DNA of 64,000 nt. Source: Psococerastis gibbosa (lineage: Eukaryota; Arthropoda; Insecta; Psocodea; Psocidae). Below, one piece after another: positions 9,142 to 20,533 of this stretch. The first letter of the stretch is position 1, and every line of letters begins with the position of its first letter. The DNA lies in the NCBI GenBank assembly GCA_963971405.1, contig OZ020484.1:42492770-42556769 (forward strand), given 5' to 3'. Both the position numbers and the translations under genes were made by a program. The notes beneath the pieces were generated by a model. The model was not told the DNA's origin. It did not search any database and worked only from the letters and a program-made list of their open reading frames with translations.

Positions 9142-10489
9142 TTTCTTATCGAACTTTCGTCTTATTTCTTGCTGACGACTAGTGCCTAGACATTTAGGGA
9201 ATCGGTCCATGTCCCTACACAGTAGGTTAAGGCAATTATTGTAAATCTGCCAGCTACAGACAAACCCGGTTGTAAACTTGTTGCGCGATAACCTTTTGTT
9301 CATTTGAATTAAAGCACATGTGTTATTGTGGGATACAGAGCTAGAGGGCAATGGATTTTCGATGGAGCATCCCAGTACACAAATTGCAAGACTAGCCTGG
9401 GGGGGGGGGGAGTTACAGGGAATCCCCCGCACAAAGCCAGCAATAATGCAAACACTAATTGGTTACCTTACCGATTCAAAAAAACATAGAGAATACTTGG
9501 AGTAATGGCTTTTCTGTTATCCATTGAATTTCATAAGAGAATCAGATTTTGGGTTAATTTATACATGGTGTGTTTCAATTATCAGACGTATCAGGGACCT
9601 ACTAATTCAATCTTACCTTGGAAAACTTATAGGTTACATAAACATTAGAACTCGGGTTAAGGGGGCAAGCTGGGAGTTCTACAGTAACCGATGTTAATTC
9701 TTAACAACAAAAGAACGCTCACCCTCTACCACTAAACTAAATTGTGGGGCAGCAAGTCAGTAACCTTTTTCTCCTGACTACTCATTGGACAGTGAGAGGG
9801 CTTGCTACATGTGTTTCTATCGTATATATTATGAAACTTCTTAAAAAATCTTTATTATTCGAGATATTTTTAAAAATATTCTAGTTTGTGTTAATGTAGT
9901 GGATATATTTTCCGCGTGAGGGTAGTTGTGTCGTTTTTCTTAAAAACTTGAGCTTCAATTTCTGTAAATTGATAGATTTAGAGTTGTGTCCTTTTTCTTC
10001 CGAAGTAGAGATACATAGAAACCACAGACGAAATAGCAACGACCTCCGCGTGGAAGATATTCGAGAATATCTTTACCACGGTGAAAATGACGGTAGGGGT
10101 ATAGTGGGGGGAATGCAAGGGGGAAAGGGGGGGGGGCAGTGGCACGTCGGGAATGCAATCACATATAGCGATACATTAACCGGCGGAAAGTATATACCTG
10201 GGGGGCGAAGACGCTCCCCATTAATTAAATACAACATTTATGTGGAAACCGCACTGAGTTCCAGCTAATGCCTCCCCGCTTTCCCCCGTCTACAAGTCCC
10301 TCTGGACTGCACAGCGCAGAATTAGAAAGCGCCCATATCGTTGCAAGCTACTGTTATAAGCATGTTCTGCTATATTTTTAATTTACTTATTCCTTATCTT
10401 CGCTGTTAATTTTTTTTGAGTGGCTCACTCGGTTTCGTTATTAATATTTTTATTTTTATTTTCTGGTAGTTCCTCATTTCGGAAATTAT
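9142..10489. other. No identified gene; one coding-like stretch
   Basis: On the minus strand about 9143-9320 reads without stops (including the segments NKRLSRNKFTTGF and CRDMDRFPKCLGTSRQQEI). It looks more protein-like than its surroundings but I do not recognise it; the retroinsertion at 8842 interrupts its downstream side. Poly-G runs lie at 9399-9410 and about 10129-10136. The rest is plain non-coding DNA. Confidence 0.35.
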
Positions 10490-10570
10490 TGGTACTGTCT
10501 CCTCTATGTCAACCCGCACCGTCTATGAGCGTTAATGAACAAGCTGTGACATGCTTATCATTGATATATT
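10490..10570 (+). repeat. Dispersed repeat (family S) fragment
   Basis: CCTCTATGTCAACCCGCACCGTCTATGAGCG is split here by a few changes but aligns with 33548-33600 and with the minus strand of 42590-42645. Unclassified; non-coding as read. Confidence 0.45.
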
Positions 10571-10706
10571 GCAACAGAGGCAGACGTGGGTCTGACTTAA
10601 CCAAGTTCTACAATATTTATTTGGATTACCTTTATTTTATTATTAGATAGCTGACTTAAAAGCTGTTCTGTAGGATATACACCATAAAGCATAACAAGCA
10701 TAGCAA

Positions 10707-10913
10707 CCTACATGCAATAGCGGATCCACGGGGGGGGGGGGGTAAGGGGGGTCATGACTCTAATGAGTAAATTCGTTGTAAATTCATAACATACCTAGTA
10801 AAAAAAATTGAATAAAACTCAACTTTTCAACAACAACAAAAATTACCTTTTAAACTTATAAAAAACTTGTGACCTCCCCTAAATTTTCCGCTGGATTCGC
10901 CCTTGCCTACATG
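10707..10913. mobile_element. hAT-type MITE with perfect 8-bp target duplication (E1)
   Basis: Element 10715-10905 (191 bp) begins CAATAGCGGATCCACG and ends GCTGGATTCGCCCTTG. CCTACATG flanks it at 10707-10714 and 10906-10913. The interior (ATGAGTAAATTC, AACTCAACTTTTCAAC, AATTACCTTTTAAACTTA) aligns with E2 at 22069. Poly-G near the left end. No ORF. Confidence 0.9.
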
Positions 10914-11097
10914 GTACCTTTTCCCCCGGTGAGCGAGTCACCTCCTCACCTCGTGCTGAATCTCAGCCAATTAGGAGCTACCTGATTAGTATTATAAAAT
11001 TTATAACATTTATTGTAGCCTATACACTTTAATATAACTGTGATTCTCTGCTGAAGCTCTGCCTTGATGATTTGCCCGTATTTCTATCTATCCGTTT

Positions 11098-11259
11098 GGC
11101 GGGTATTCCACATACGTCAATCGTCAATGAAAAATTGAAAAATGTCGTTTTAGCAGACATTAAAGACATACTAAAAATTCTGCTACCACGTCAATTTACG
11201 TCATTGTTACGTCATTTTTCAATTTTTCATTGACGATTGACGTATGTGGAATACCCGCC
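11098..11259. mobile_element. 162-bp MITE with ~50-bp perfect inverted ends (family J)
   Basis: GGCGGGTATTCCACATACGT at 11098 continues as a nearly perfect 49-50 bp arm through GAAAAATTGAAAAATG and is mirrored at the right end (ATTGACGTATGTGGAATACC then CGCC). TTT lies on both sides, compatible with a 3-bp duplication. The GG..CATTCCAC-like start recalls the TTA-site family B, so a PIF/Harbinger-type origin is plausible. Confidence 0.8.
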
Positions 11260-11394
11260 TTTCATGATGGTACAAAGTCAATTTATTTTGCAATTTTTGT
11301 CGCCGTTTAAGCCCTCTATACTACTACAGTTGTAAAACCCAGCTTTTCATGCTACGTATGCCTATAGCTAAACTTGGCAAGTACCTACCTACAC

Positions 11395-11511
11395 GGATCA
11401 GTTCAAAATTGGTGAAACATCTCGGGATTCCAACCCATGATCTTGCTCTTGCTTTGCTGGGCCTCGTGTTGGTTATAACGAGAAGGTTGTCTATTCAACC
11501 TGAGTCAACTA
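11395..11511. mobile_element. SINE family G remnant, target of a later insertion
   Basis: Contains TCGGGATTCCAACCCATGAT (a complement-strand B-box-like sequence) and TTGGTTATAACGAGAAGGTT, which matches the SINE body GGTTATAACGAGGAGGTTACCTC at 55472. The (CTA)n-tailed retroelement at 11512 is inserted in it. Degenerate. Confidence 0.45.
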
Positions 11512-11728
11512 GTAGTAGTAGTAATGTTCGTCGGGTTAATAACGACTTAGGCCTCATATTTGGGCCCATAGAGCGACCCCGAGCGTCCTACGCCAGCCCA
11601 TAGGACAGTGGACCTCCTGATTATAGTGGATTTCGAACCACTTGGGAAACACAGTGAAGCCACACGATTAGTTCAGAGGTGACCAGGACAAGTCCTACCA
11701 TGTTTCCCTACTGGCACTGAGTCAACTA
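11500..11728 (-). mobile_element. (CTA)n-tailed non-LTR 3' end with 12-bp target duplication (H1)
   Basis: CTGAGTCAACTA at 11500-11511 is repeated at 11717-11728. Between them lies a minus-strand 3' UTR fragment whose (CTA)n tail is at 11512-11522 and which is cut at its 5' end inside the conserved GTGCCGGTAGGGAAACATGG region (compare 21621-21907). It includes the conserved CCACTATAATCAGGAGGTCC block. No coding sequence remains. Confidence 0.85.
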
Positions 11729-12568
11729 AAAATTGGCAATAACAGTCTCAACAAAGTAAAAACGGTGCCGACCAGAAAATCCTTTCAGAGAAAACCGTCA
11801 ACTGACTACAAACAAACCTCCACAACCTTCAACTCCGAATGATGAGATTACAATAACTTACATGGCCATTAACCCGGGGCGAAAATATGATCTGTCCTAC
11901 TGTCTGAAAGGTTTTAATAAACTCAAATGTCGTTTGCAGAGGTAGAAACTCCTATCCAATCCCGGGAGCGATCACTTTGGCTACCGTAAAAGGGACCATG
12001 TTCTGTATTTTTGACATCGCTTCATTAGCGTGGGGGCTGCAAAGAAAAAACCCGTGGGCAACAAAAGGAGCACCTTTGTAAGCCAAGTTGTCAGTTGAGG
12101 TTTGAGCTTCGGGCACCTGCTTTCAAAAATGGATTCCCCTTTCCCCTCCCCCGCCCCCATCATCCTCCCATTTGTTTCGAACCTGAACTCGTGGCTGCGG
12201 GGCAGGTATACGGTTTTTAATTCTTGTGTCATCATTAGCTTAATTAAACATGTCTTTCAGCCATGTTCCTTTTGTGGGGGCATTACCGTTGGAAACCTTT
12301 GTGCTCTGTGACCATCCCCCCCCCTCTCTGCCTTTTTTGCTACTAGGCAACTGTATTTTGTATGTTTGTTGATTATTTATCATAGAGAGTGTCCTAAAAT
12401 CCAATCAATAAACGAATAGCACATATTACATCGTTTGAAAAGTATTCGTAAAGCGCTGGCTGTTGGCAATGCCAACGTGGCTTAGGCAACGCGGCAAATC
12501 TGATTGTTGGCCTCCCGTCCACACCGAGGGTTGGCATTCAGCCGCAAAATGTCAGATGAGTTGTTTTT
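11729..12568. other. No recognised feature
   Basis: Non-coding. Overlapping short frames on both strands at 11981-12311 have no recognisable domain. A poly-C run lies near 12316. Confidence 0.45.
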
Positions 12569-13420
12569 TGCTTTCCAATTTATACGTAGTATAAGGAAAG
12601 CTTTTTGATGGTCAAAATGTTCGATTCCGAGATTTCAACGGATTTACACGTTTTGAGGTCCCAGGAACCCAAAAAAGTGGTTTTTACGAAATGTCGGTCT
12701 GTCGCTCTGTCTGTCTGTCTGTCTGTCTGTTCATCGATTTCCGGGCAAACTACTCGGTGGGTTTGTGTGAAATTGGACATGTAGGTTCACGAAAATCATA
12801 CCTCGGTATCGATTTTTTTATTTTGGGCTAACTCAATTTGGGGGGTTTTACTTTCAAAAAACTCCAAAAAAACGTCTCAAAAAATTATTTCTCAAAAACG
12901 GCTCCAACGATTTCTTTTAAATTCTCGTAGATTGTAGTCGTTATTAATGTTGACAAAATGCGGGGGGTCGCTTGCCCCTTGATAGTTTGCTTCTGGGGGT
13001 AAAAAAATAAAAATAACTTAATTTTAATGAAAAATGACTAGAAAATAATTTTTCTGCGAAACCTTTGTATAGATGATTTCTACCTTAAGGCATGTTTTAG
13101 GTGTTAAATTGAGTAACGAAACTGGACAGTTTGCTTTCCCAAAAAAACTATTTGGTTTTGTGCAAAAAAAAAATTTTTGAAAGCAAATTCACGCTGAAAT
13201 GCATTGCGTGCCCTGCCATTATTGCTGAGTGGTAATGTGTTGGTCTGTCCTATCTAGAATTTACGTCACCTCCAGTGACTTCAGGTGGACGATCCCCCCC
13301 CCCCCCGTGATATCCGAAATTTAACCATAGCAAAATTATTTACCATGAAATTAATAATTTTCTCTCCCTACTAATTCATAAATTGGAAAGCATGTTCGAG
13401 TAAACTCGGACCGGTTCTTT
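12569..13420 (+). mobile_element. Helentron-like non-autonomous element, copy A1
   Basis: Starts GCTTTCCAATTTATACGTAG after a T and ends CCGGTTCTT before a T. In order: a 5' hairpin (TTATAC GTA GTATAA), AAATGTTCGATTCCGAGATTTC, a GTCT microsatellite at about 12697-12731, GGGCAAACTACTCGG, an AT-rich middle, a 13-base poly-C run at 13294-13306, the subterminal ATAAATTGGAAAGCA (complement of the 5' TGCTTTCCAATTTAT), and the 3' stem-loop GTTCGAG-TAAA-CTCGGAC. No ORF. The arrangement matches HINE/DINE-1-like elements; the class call is inference. Confidence 0.8.
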
Positions 13421-14019
13421 TTAAAACTTGCACCTGTGCCTTTACTTGCCTCCTTTCATCATTGCCATGATCGTTACATGTGTGAATCAGGATAGCATTC
13501 AGGTAGTGAGGGGTTAACTGAGGGTTCAACCTCGAGTAGGCCGCCCAGCCGACCCTCTAAAAACCACTTCCATCTCACGTCAGGGGAAGGGTCCTGTAGA
13601 CGCTGGAAGAAAACGTAGTAGACGCTGGAAGAAAACGACATCAGACGAGGTGGATTTACTAGGGTGATATACCTGCGTGCCGCGTGAAGCCAACGGGTTG
13701 GCACGTCCCCACGACCCACTCACGCTGGCTTCCTTTGATTTAGACCAACACAACAGGCAAACGATTGGTTCAGCGGCACATGCCAACGACCACTTCCACA
13801 TTGCATTGCCGACGGCCAACGGCGGCATAGTGTGGACGACACTTAAGGAAAACTGGATGATACCGCCTTCTGCCAATGCATGGCGGTGCCGTGCATGTTT
13901 TTGGAGTATTCATTACCAAGAATCAAGCGATTATGGTTACTGCTCTAGCCAAGTGTAAGACTAAACCTATGGTAAGTGGAATTCGAACGATAATGTACTC
14001 CGATCTATGGTTCTGTTAA
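13421..14019. other. Non-coding with short repeats
   Basis: TAGACGCTGGAAGAAAACG is tandemly duplicated at about 13597-13636. The 13869-13935 segment (GCATGGCGGTGCCGTG, GAGTATTCATTACC, CAAGCGAT) resembles the palindromic element at 7030. Slightly GC-richer than its neighbours, with frames on both strands but no domain. Confidence 0.4.
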
Positions 14020-14267
14020 GGCGCCCATTCCACCGACCGGCTAGGGCTATTTACAAAAACGGTGACGTGGTAGCTGACATTCAAGACTTAGGTGGCGTTT
14101 CCACCAACCTCGCATTGCAGAATGCAAATGACATTGACGGAAATTAGAATTTTTCTTTTTATAGAAATCTATTAAAATGTTTGTACTTAACGTATCCCAT
14201 GAAGCCATTTTTAATTTTAGTTTGTTTGTTTGTGATTTTACTGTATGATCATTGATCAATTTATATA
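14020..14267 (+). mobile_element. TTA-site MITE (family B), right part missing
   Basis: GGCGCCCATTCCACCGACCG and the rest of the left inverted end are intact, followed by the normal interior to TGATCATTGATCAATTT. The right inverted end is absent; a SINE F scrap (14282-14365) follows and a complete inverted copy starts at 14403. Possibly one arm of a rearranged double insertion. Confidence 0.75.
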
Positions 14268-14281
14268 GCTCAAGTCCCACA

Positions 14282-14365
14282 TTTTGTGTGAAGCCGGCGG
14301 TCCTGGATATTCCTAGCTGAAAGAAAGGGAAGGGCTCTATAGCTCAAACTCCGCAAAGCTATTGG
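14282..14365 (+). mobile_element. SINE family F scrap
   Basis: GAAGCCGGCGGTCCTGGATA through AGGGCTCTATAGC and AACTCCGCAAAGC aligns with the SINE body at 8345-8410. No head or tail is left. Confidence 0.4.
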
Positions 14366-14402
14366 GAATCGACGATACTATTGGTCATGTATGGGCCGCT
14401 TA

Positions 14403-14785
14403 GGCGCCCATTCCACCGACCGGCTAGGGCTATTTACAAAAACGGTGACGTGGTAGCAGACATTCAAGACTTGGGCGGGGTTTCCACCAACCTCGCATTG
14501 CAGAATTGACGAAAATGTTTATTTTCCTCTATGTCATAGTTAAAATTGATCAATGATCATACAGTAAAATCACAATCAAACAAACTAAAATTAAAAATGG
14601 CTTCATGGGATATGTTAATTACAAACATTTTAATAGATTTCTATAAAAAGAAAAACAAACATTTCCGTCAATGTCATTTGCAATCTGCAATGCGAGATCG
14701 ATGGAAACCCCGCCTACGTCTTGAATGTCTGCTACCACGTCAACGTTTTTGTAAATAGCCCTAGCCGGTCGGTGGAATGGGCACC
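14403..14785 (-). mobile_element. TTA-site MITE (family B), complete 383-bp copy
   Basis: Both long inverted ends (about 110-120 bp each) are present: GGCGCCCATTCCACCGACCG at the left and its counterpart ending GGTGGAATGGGCACC at the right. The interior runs opposite to the copies at 25172 and 59695. Flanks are TTA on the left and TAA on the right. The frames on both strands at 14546-14855 are by-products of the inverted ends. PIF/Harbinger-like by target site; no transposase inside. Confidence 0.85.
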
Positions 14786-16199
14786 TAAACTTGTAACTAC
14801 AATCTTTCTTGTTATTTATCAGGCATCCATTCGATTCACCTCCACTGCGCAGCAAGCCTATCGCAAACCCTTGTTTTTCACATTAGTTAGGGTAAAACCC
14901 TTTGAACTTTGAAAACCAGGGCATTTGAGAATCCTTGCCCATCGGCCACCCAAAGAATTTTACCTCAGCTTAAAGTAATTACTCGCTACCTTCTGGAAAA
15001 AAACCTGATCCTCAAAGGAATAACCAGCTAAAGCAACAAGATACCCTGTAACAGAAAATACCTAACATCAAACGTTGTAACCGCCATGTACAAGTTTTTT
15101 TATTCGCTACAACGGAGCAGTTTTGGAGGTTTAGACACCAAGATCGTTTTCCTTTGCTACAAAACGCAGCACAAAGAGGGGGAGGGGGGGTGTGTTTGCT
15201 TGTTTTGGGGGGGGGGGTGCTAAGGTAGATAATTTAGTAGATCCGTAGCAGGGAATATCTTGTTTCTTCTTGGTACAGCAACAACCTCTTTAATCATGAC
15301 GCTTACGGAATGTGTAATGCGAGCCTGTAGGAATCCTCTTCTTTCCACCCTGTGCCGCGAATCAATTTTAATTAGCCAAGTCTAATTTACGGAATGCTCT
15401 GTTATTCAAGCAGCATCAAATAATTCATCTCCCCCCTTTGACGTACAATAAAGAGAGAGAGAGTGAACAAGTCAGGTTGTTAGTGTTTTGTTTCTTTTGT
15501 CTACTGCTGTTCAGTGTAAATGGGTTTTGCAACTGGTTTGTTTTCTGAGATGCTTAGTTAATGGTGTTGTAGAGTTTCTTGTTGAAACGTGCATTTAAAG
15601 GTTGCGCATTACAAAGGTTTTTGAAGTTCGGAATTTTATACAAATGAGATTTTAAAGAGGGGTTGTCTCTATGTATTTAAATATATAGGAGAGATGGGGG
15701 ATTTGATATGTTAAAAGCATTTTTTGAATCTGGGGTGTTACCTGGTACGCTGTTTCATTGGCTGGCCATAGAAGACGTGCCTTCAGGTGGCCTCAGTATT
15801 CAAAGAATATTCCTGACCCGCTCGACTGTCCTAGATGTCTCTCCTCGATAGAACTCTAGGTGTCACTAGGAGTGATGAATGTAGATGGTATCTGGTAAAG
15901 TAGGTACTGGATAATTTGAAATGATGAATGATGTAGAAATAGCCGAGCTTAAGCAAAATATATGGCCTATGGCCAAATGTTTATCAAAGGATTGCTGGTA
16001 GAGGACGTAGAGGTCGACTGCCATTGGTTCTAATCTCTCTTTGAAGAGGGCACAATGCAAGGGGGCTGCAATCCTATAGTATGCAGTGAAATGTTGCACG
16101 TCTAGACAGTTCAATTTAACTAGTGCAAATCCAGGGCAGTTCTGGGGGAGTTCTGCAACCGCCCAGCTCTCTAGTTACGGGCCTGGCACAGGTCATCAA
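14786..16199. other. No recognised feature
   Basis: Non-coding; contains G-rich runs near 15180-15217 and a short (GA)n at about 15452. Open frames are under 85 codons and unremarkable. Confidence 0.45.
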
Positions 16200-16545
16200 T
16201 AGAGTATTAGACAATTTTAATTGTCCTGTAGACAAAAGTATACCATAGGATGGTCGATACTAGTCATTGTAATCGGCAGAGGATGGCTAGTACAGTCCCA
16301 GCGTGTTCCTGATCTATAGAGATCTTATTCTCTTTCTGTATAGAGCAGAGTATAGACGTCATAATCTATACATTATTAGACAATTTTAATTGTCCTGCAG
16401 ACAAAAATTTACCAAAGAATGGTCGGTGCAAGTCACCGCCGTCAGTAGGAGATGGCTGCTGCAGTTCCAACGTCTTCCTCTTCCGACAGCCAGCCCCTGA
16501 CTGGTTTCTGAAGAGAGAGGAGCGCAGGTCATGATCGACCGAGCA
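16200..16545. repeat. Diverged tandem duplication, period 169 bp
   Basis: TTAGACAATTTTAATTGTCC begins at 16207 and again at 16376. The homologous blocks continue (ACCATAGGATGGTCG/ACCAAAGAATGGTCG, GGATGGCT, CCAGCGTGTTCCT/CCAACGTCTTCCT) to about 16368 and 16540. Most differences I can pair are C/T or G/A transitions, with the first unit the AT-richer, for example TCATTGTAATCGG against TCACCGCCGTCAG. Function unknown. Confidence 0.7.
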
Positions 16546-17049
16546 CTTGAAATCTCCGAAACCAGGTGGCGGCAGCATCCCTTACCAATTATACTACTGC
16601 CTATACTCCCTATTCTGTGGTAAAGGAGCAAAAGTCGGGTGAAATATAAATTAGAAGTGGTAAGTAACTGAACAATAAATAGGCCTAATATGGAAATTTT
16701 GTTTATGTTTTTTCTGAATTTGGGTTAAAAATAACGCTTCTTGCATGCCTCATTAGAGCTTTTTTATGTTGTATATATTAATATTAATTATTCATTAGCC
16801 TACAGTCTAGGTTAGTATTGTCTAGGGCCCTGTCAAATAACTCCCCCCCCCCCCCCATGAGCAATAGCTCTTCAAAACTGTAGGCTAGACTAGGCTTTTT
16901 TTCGCAAACGTAAACCTATATTTAAATTAGACTTCTTTTCAATTTCAATTTCCAATACATCGCTTATGACATGCACTGGTTTTTCCGTGTGCCTCATTTT
17001 GTCCACTATTTTATGTTCTTCATTAAATTAATTTTCTTTTATACTTTTA
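16546..17049. other. Non-coding with poly-C tract
   Basis: A 14-base poly-C run at 16843-16856 stands alone; no family assignment. Confidence 0.45.
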
Positions 17050-17180
17050 AATAAATATCGACTTTTTGTTGTTCTATTACAACGCCAACCTTGCGGAGTT
17101 AGGGCTATAAGCCCTCTCTTACACTCAACTAGGAAAGGCCGGGACCGCCTGCTTTACATGCCCTCCGAAGCATGGCCAGA
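17050..17180 (-). mobile_element. SINE family F, 3' half
   Basis: Minus strand: GGCCATGCTTCGGAGGGCAT, CTCACAATT-free body, GAGTGTAAGAGAGGGC, CCCTAACTCCGCAAGGTTGG and an AT-rich tail at about 17050. The tRNA-like head is absent or too diverged to see. Confidence 0.65.
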
Positions 17181-18054
17181 AAATATAGCATTATGTATCG
17201 TAAGACATTTTTGACGGTTACCAATTTGAAAATGTTAAAATTTCAAATAAGTATCATGTATTTTTTATTAATTTTCTCCGAATACATTGCCTCTATTTTA
17301 TTTTGGGTCTTTTATATCTCTTCCAAACATTGGTACATATGTTTTATGATCTCGGCTCCATGAGTTGATTCCATAGCTTATGACTGACTCAACTAGCGCG
17401 TGGTACCATCTTTCATAAAAATAAAATAAAATAATAATGATAATATTAATAATCCCTTTTAAATTTATACTTCTTATGAAAATAACCTTCGAAATTTCTC
17501 ATTAGTCCAGATTATAGAAATAGTGTTAAAAAACAATAAAAAAACTAAAACATTTCAAACAACCACAAAACCCCAACTTCATTACTTAATCAAGAAAAAT
17601 GACTTTATCGATGGATTCAATTTAATTCCCCATCCGATATTAGAATATTCCGCTGGCGTGGATCCAACAGAAGATGTTTTTTCATGCTTTTATAGTTCCT
17701 TCGATAATTTTTGTTCAAAAAGGGGAGGGAGGGATCGAGATTTGTGAAGTGGAAATAAGGGGGGTGGGGAGTTGGAAGCGAGCAATTGATTTCGAAAATC
17801 AAACCCCCCCCCCCCCCCCTTGTGTGAAGTTGGATTCCATAGCGTACACGTCACAGTCATTCTCTGCGACACTTTCTCTTTCATTGCAAGACAGGTGCGC
17901 GATGGAAACACTTCTATTTTTTTTTAAATTAGTTTTTTTTTCTTTAACATTTTACTTTTTAAACGACTCATACTTAAACTTATCGTTGAATTGAAGTCCA
18001 AGTCGTCATTAATTTAAACAAAACCTTTCAGTATTTTTATTTTTTTCTGATGTT
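17181..18054. other. Non-coding with a 16-base poly-C tract
   Basis: The poly-C run is at 17804-17819. Several short frames here on both strands are low complexity. Nothing recognisable. Confidence 0.45.
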
Positions 18055-18660
18055 TTGACTATCCAGGAACCACCAACCTGGAATGACATCGCAGCAAAAT
18101 ACCTAAAGAACACAAAAATAAACTGGCAGAGAAGGTGGAAAGCATGCCGAACCACGACCCTAAAGGCCATACAACCTAACATCCCTAAACGATCTTGGTA
18201 CTGGAAAAACCCTCTCACGAGAAGGGCCCGAACCACGGCCATAAAACTGCGTCTAGGTCACGCCTCCTTCCCATGTCATCTGGCACAGGTCGGTGTTCGA
18301 GAGTCTCCTCTCTGTGAGTGTGGAGATCAGGAGGGCACTCCGGATCACATAACTTTTGAGTGCCCCCTCTACAGCCGGGAGAGGACAGAGCTTATTAGCA
18401 GGTTGCAGGTCCAGGGAAAGTTGCCGCCATTCCCATACATGGATGTGCTCCAGGGCTTGGACAACGAGGTTTTGACGGAGGTGGCCCGCTTCCTGGAGGG
18501 TATCGGTCAGAAGTGTTAGGACCTTGGGCAAGTTGATTTAGACGGTCCCTGGGCAACTTTGTTGTCCAGTGAGCTCCCAATAGTAGTCTTGCTCCCGTCT
18601 TTTGCCAGATGGATTTGGAAATGGCTGTATATCCTTAGGCAAAAAAGAAAAAAAAAATTT
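18055..18660 (+). pseudogene. Non-LTR ORF2 C-terminal region and 3' UTR, 5'-truncated
   Basis: An uninterrupted 154-codon frame ends at 18519. It contains TTAIKLRLGHASFPCHLAQV and CECGDQEGTPDHITFECPLY: the RxGH block and C-x-C...H...C zinc-binding-like motif that close ORF2 in I/Jockey-group elements, after RNase H. The first Met (18055) is just the first ATG after the truncation point, not a true start. Downstream is about 130 bp of 3' UTR and an A-rich tail near 18640. The intact frame suggests a fairly recent insertion; no clear target duplication found. Confidence 0.85.
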
Positions 18661-19672
18661 ACCCGTCATTGTTTTGCGTAACAGTAGATACGTTTATTTA
18701 AATTTACGATTGAAATACCTTCTGTATTAAAAGTAGTAGCTGTAGGTTCACGCCACTAAAAATAAAAACACCACAATGACAGCGGACCGAACCGCAGGGT
18801 GCAGCAACATATATAATGCATACTGTAAACTGACCGGAAACGGGTAAAAAAAATAAAACTATGCATCAGCAAAAAAAACTCAAAAACAATGGCGGCTCAA
18901 TACAGAGGAAATGAAAGGAAAAATGAAATGTTGCGGCTACATGGTCCGAATCAAAGTGAATTGTGATTGATGACGTCATCAGCAGCAGTTGCATTCTGGG
19001 TAACCGCCCGAACGTGCCCCCATCACAGTGCTCACATCCCGTTTAAAACAATGCGCCCCCCCCGCCTAACCCCCGGACCCCCTCCGTCTCCGGGACCCCC
19101 GGCCCCTCCACCAACTCATCCAATTTAGTTCTTTTCATTTTCGATTATTCAGGTCATGCCCCTTGTTTCCAAGACTTCCATACAAATGCGCCCCCCCCCC
19201 CCAAATTCCCAGTGGAATTGCCGAGTCGGTTTCAACTGTTTGTTTAATTGTAAAAATGTTCAAAAAAAGTCGCATCCCTTTGCCAAGTTAATCAGGTGCT
19301 CTCTTTCTCCTTCTCGCATTCTAATCATTGATAATTGATTGATTCATCTTTTTTAAAGCATAAGGGTTATTAAATAATGTTTGTCTTCATAAAATATTAG
19401 TAATAATATAATATAATTATATATGTATAAGTAGTATAACAAAAAGTTAAATTATTATTATTTTTGTAATAGTTGCTCCTGCTGATCGGCACAGATGCTT
19501 CTTCGCAGTCTGATACTGTAAATGTCGACTACTAAAGTCAACGAAGCGTTTGGAAGTACTCGTTTATATGGAACACGGCTCAATAGCCTTGCTCCACCTC
19601 TTTTCTCAGCATAATCAAATTTCACAAGGATCCAGGATTAGAGCCTTCAATTAGATTGCGTATCTCAAAAGA
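18661..19672. other. No recognised feature
   Basis: Non-coding. A C-rich block (19050-19112) and a poly-C run near 19191-19202 stand out; no ORF with a domain. Confidence 0.45.
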
Positions 19673-20533
19673 AAGAACCTGTCCGAGTTTACTCGAACAT
19701 GCTTTCCAATTTATCAAGTAGTAGCTAGAGAAAATGAGTACTTTCATCGTAAATAATAATCCTATAGTTAAATTTTGGACATCTCGGGGTGGGGGGGGGG
19801 GGGGGGAGGTTGTCCACCTGACGTCACATGAGGTGAAGTAAATTCTAGATAGGTCAGACATTACATTACATTACCTCACAGCAACAATGGCAGGGCACGC
19901 AATGCATTTCAGCGTGAATTTTGATTTTTTCAAAAACATTTTTTTTAGAGAAAACTAAATAGTTTTTTGGAAAGCAACCTGTCCGGTTTCGTTACTCAAT
20001 TTAACACCTAAAACATGCCTGAAGGTAAAAATCATCGATAGAAAGGTTTCGCAGAAAAATTATTTTTTTATTCATTTTTCATTAAAATTTAGTTATTTTT
20101 ATTTTTTTACTCCCAGAAGAAAACTATCAAGGGGCAAGCGACCACCCGCATTTTGTTAAAATTAATAACGACTACAATATATGTGAATTGAAAAGAAATC
20201 GTTAGAGCCGTTTTTGAGAAATGATTTTTTTAGACGTTTTTTTGGAGTATTCTGAGAATAAAAAAACCCCAAATTGAGTTAGCCCAAAATAAAGAAAATT
20301 ATCTCGAGGTATGATTTTATTGAACCTACATGCCAAATTTCATCAAAATCGACCGAGTAGTTTGCCCGGAAATCGACGCACAGACAGACAGACAGAGCGA
20401 CAGACAGACATTTCGTAAAAACCACTTTTTTGGGTTCCTGGGACCTCAAAACGTGTAAATCCGTTGAAATCTCGGAATCGAAAATTTCGACCATCACAAA
20501 GCTTTCCTTATACTACGTATAAATTGGAAAGCA
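19673..20533 (-). mobile_element. Helentron-like non-autonomous element, copy A2
   Basis: Reverse orientation of A1 with all landmarks: 3' stem-loop at the left (GTCCGAG TTTA CTCGAAC), subterminal GCTTTCCAATTTAT, a 16-base G tract (19791-19806), the AT-rich core, a CAGA tract (20380-20412) and the 5' GCTTTCC end at the right. It lies between T residues on its own strand. No ORF. Confidence 0.8.

Noticed and set aside
14546..14855. Overlapping frames on both strands
   Set aside because: They are by-products of the inverted ends of the family B MITE; the same peptides recur at 14047 in a partial copy.
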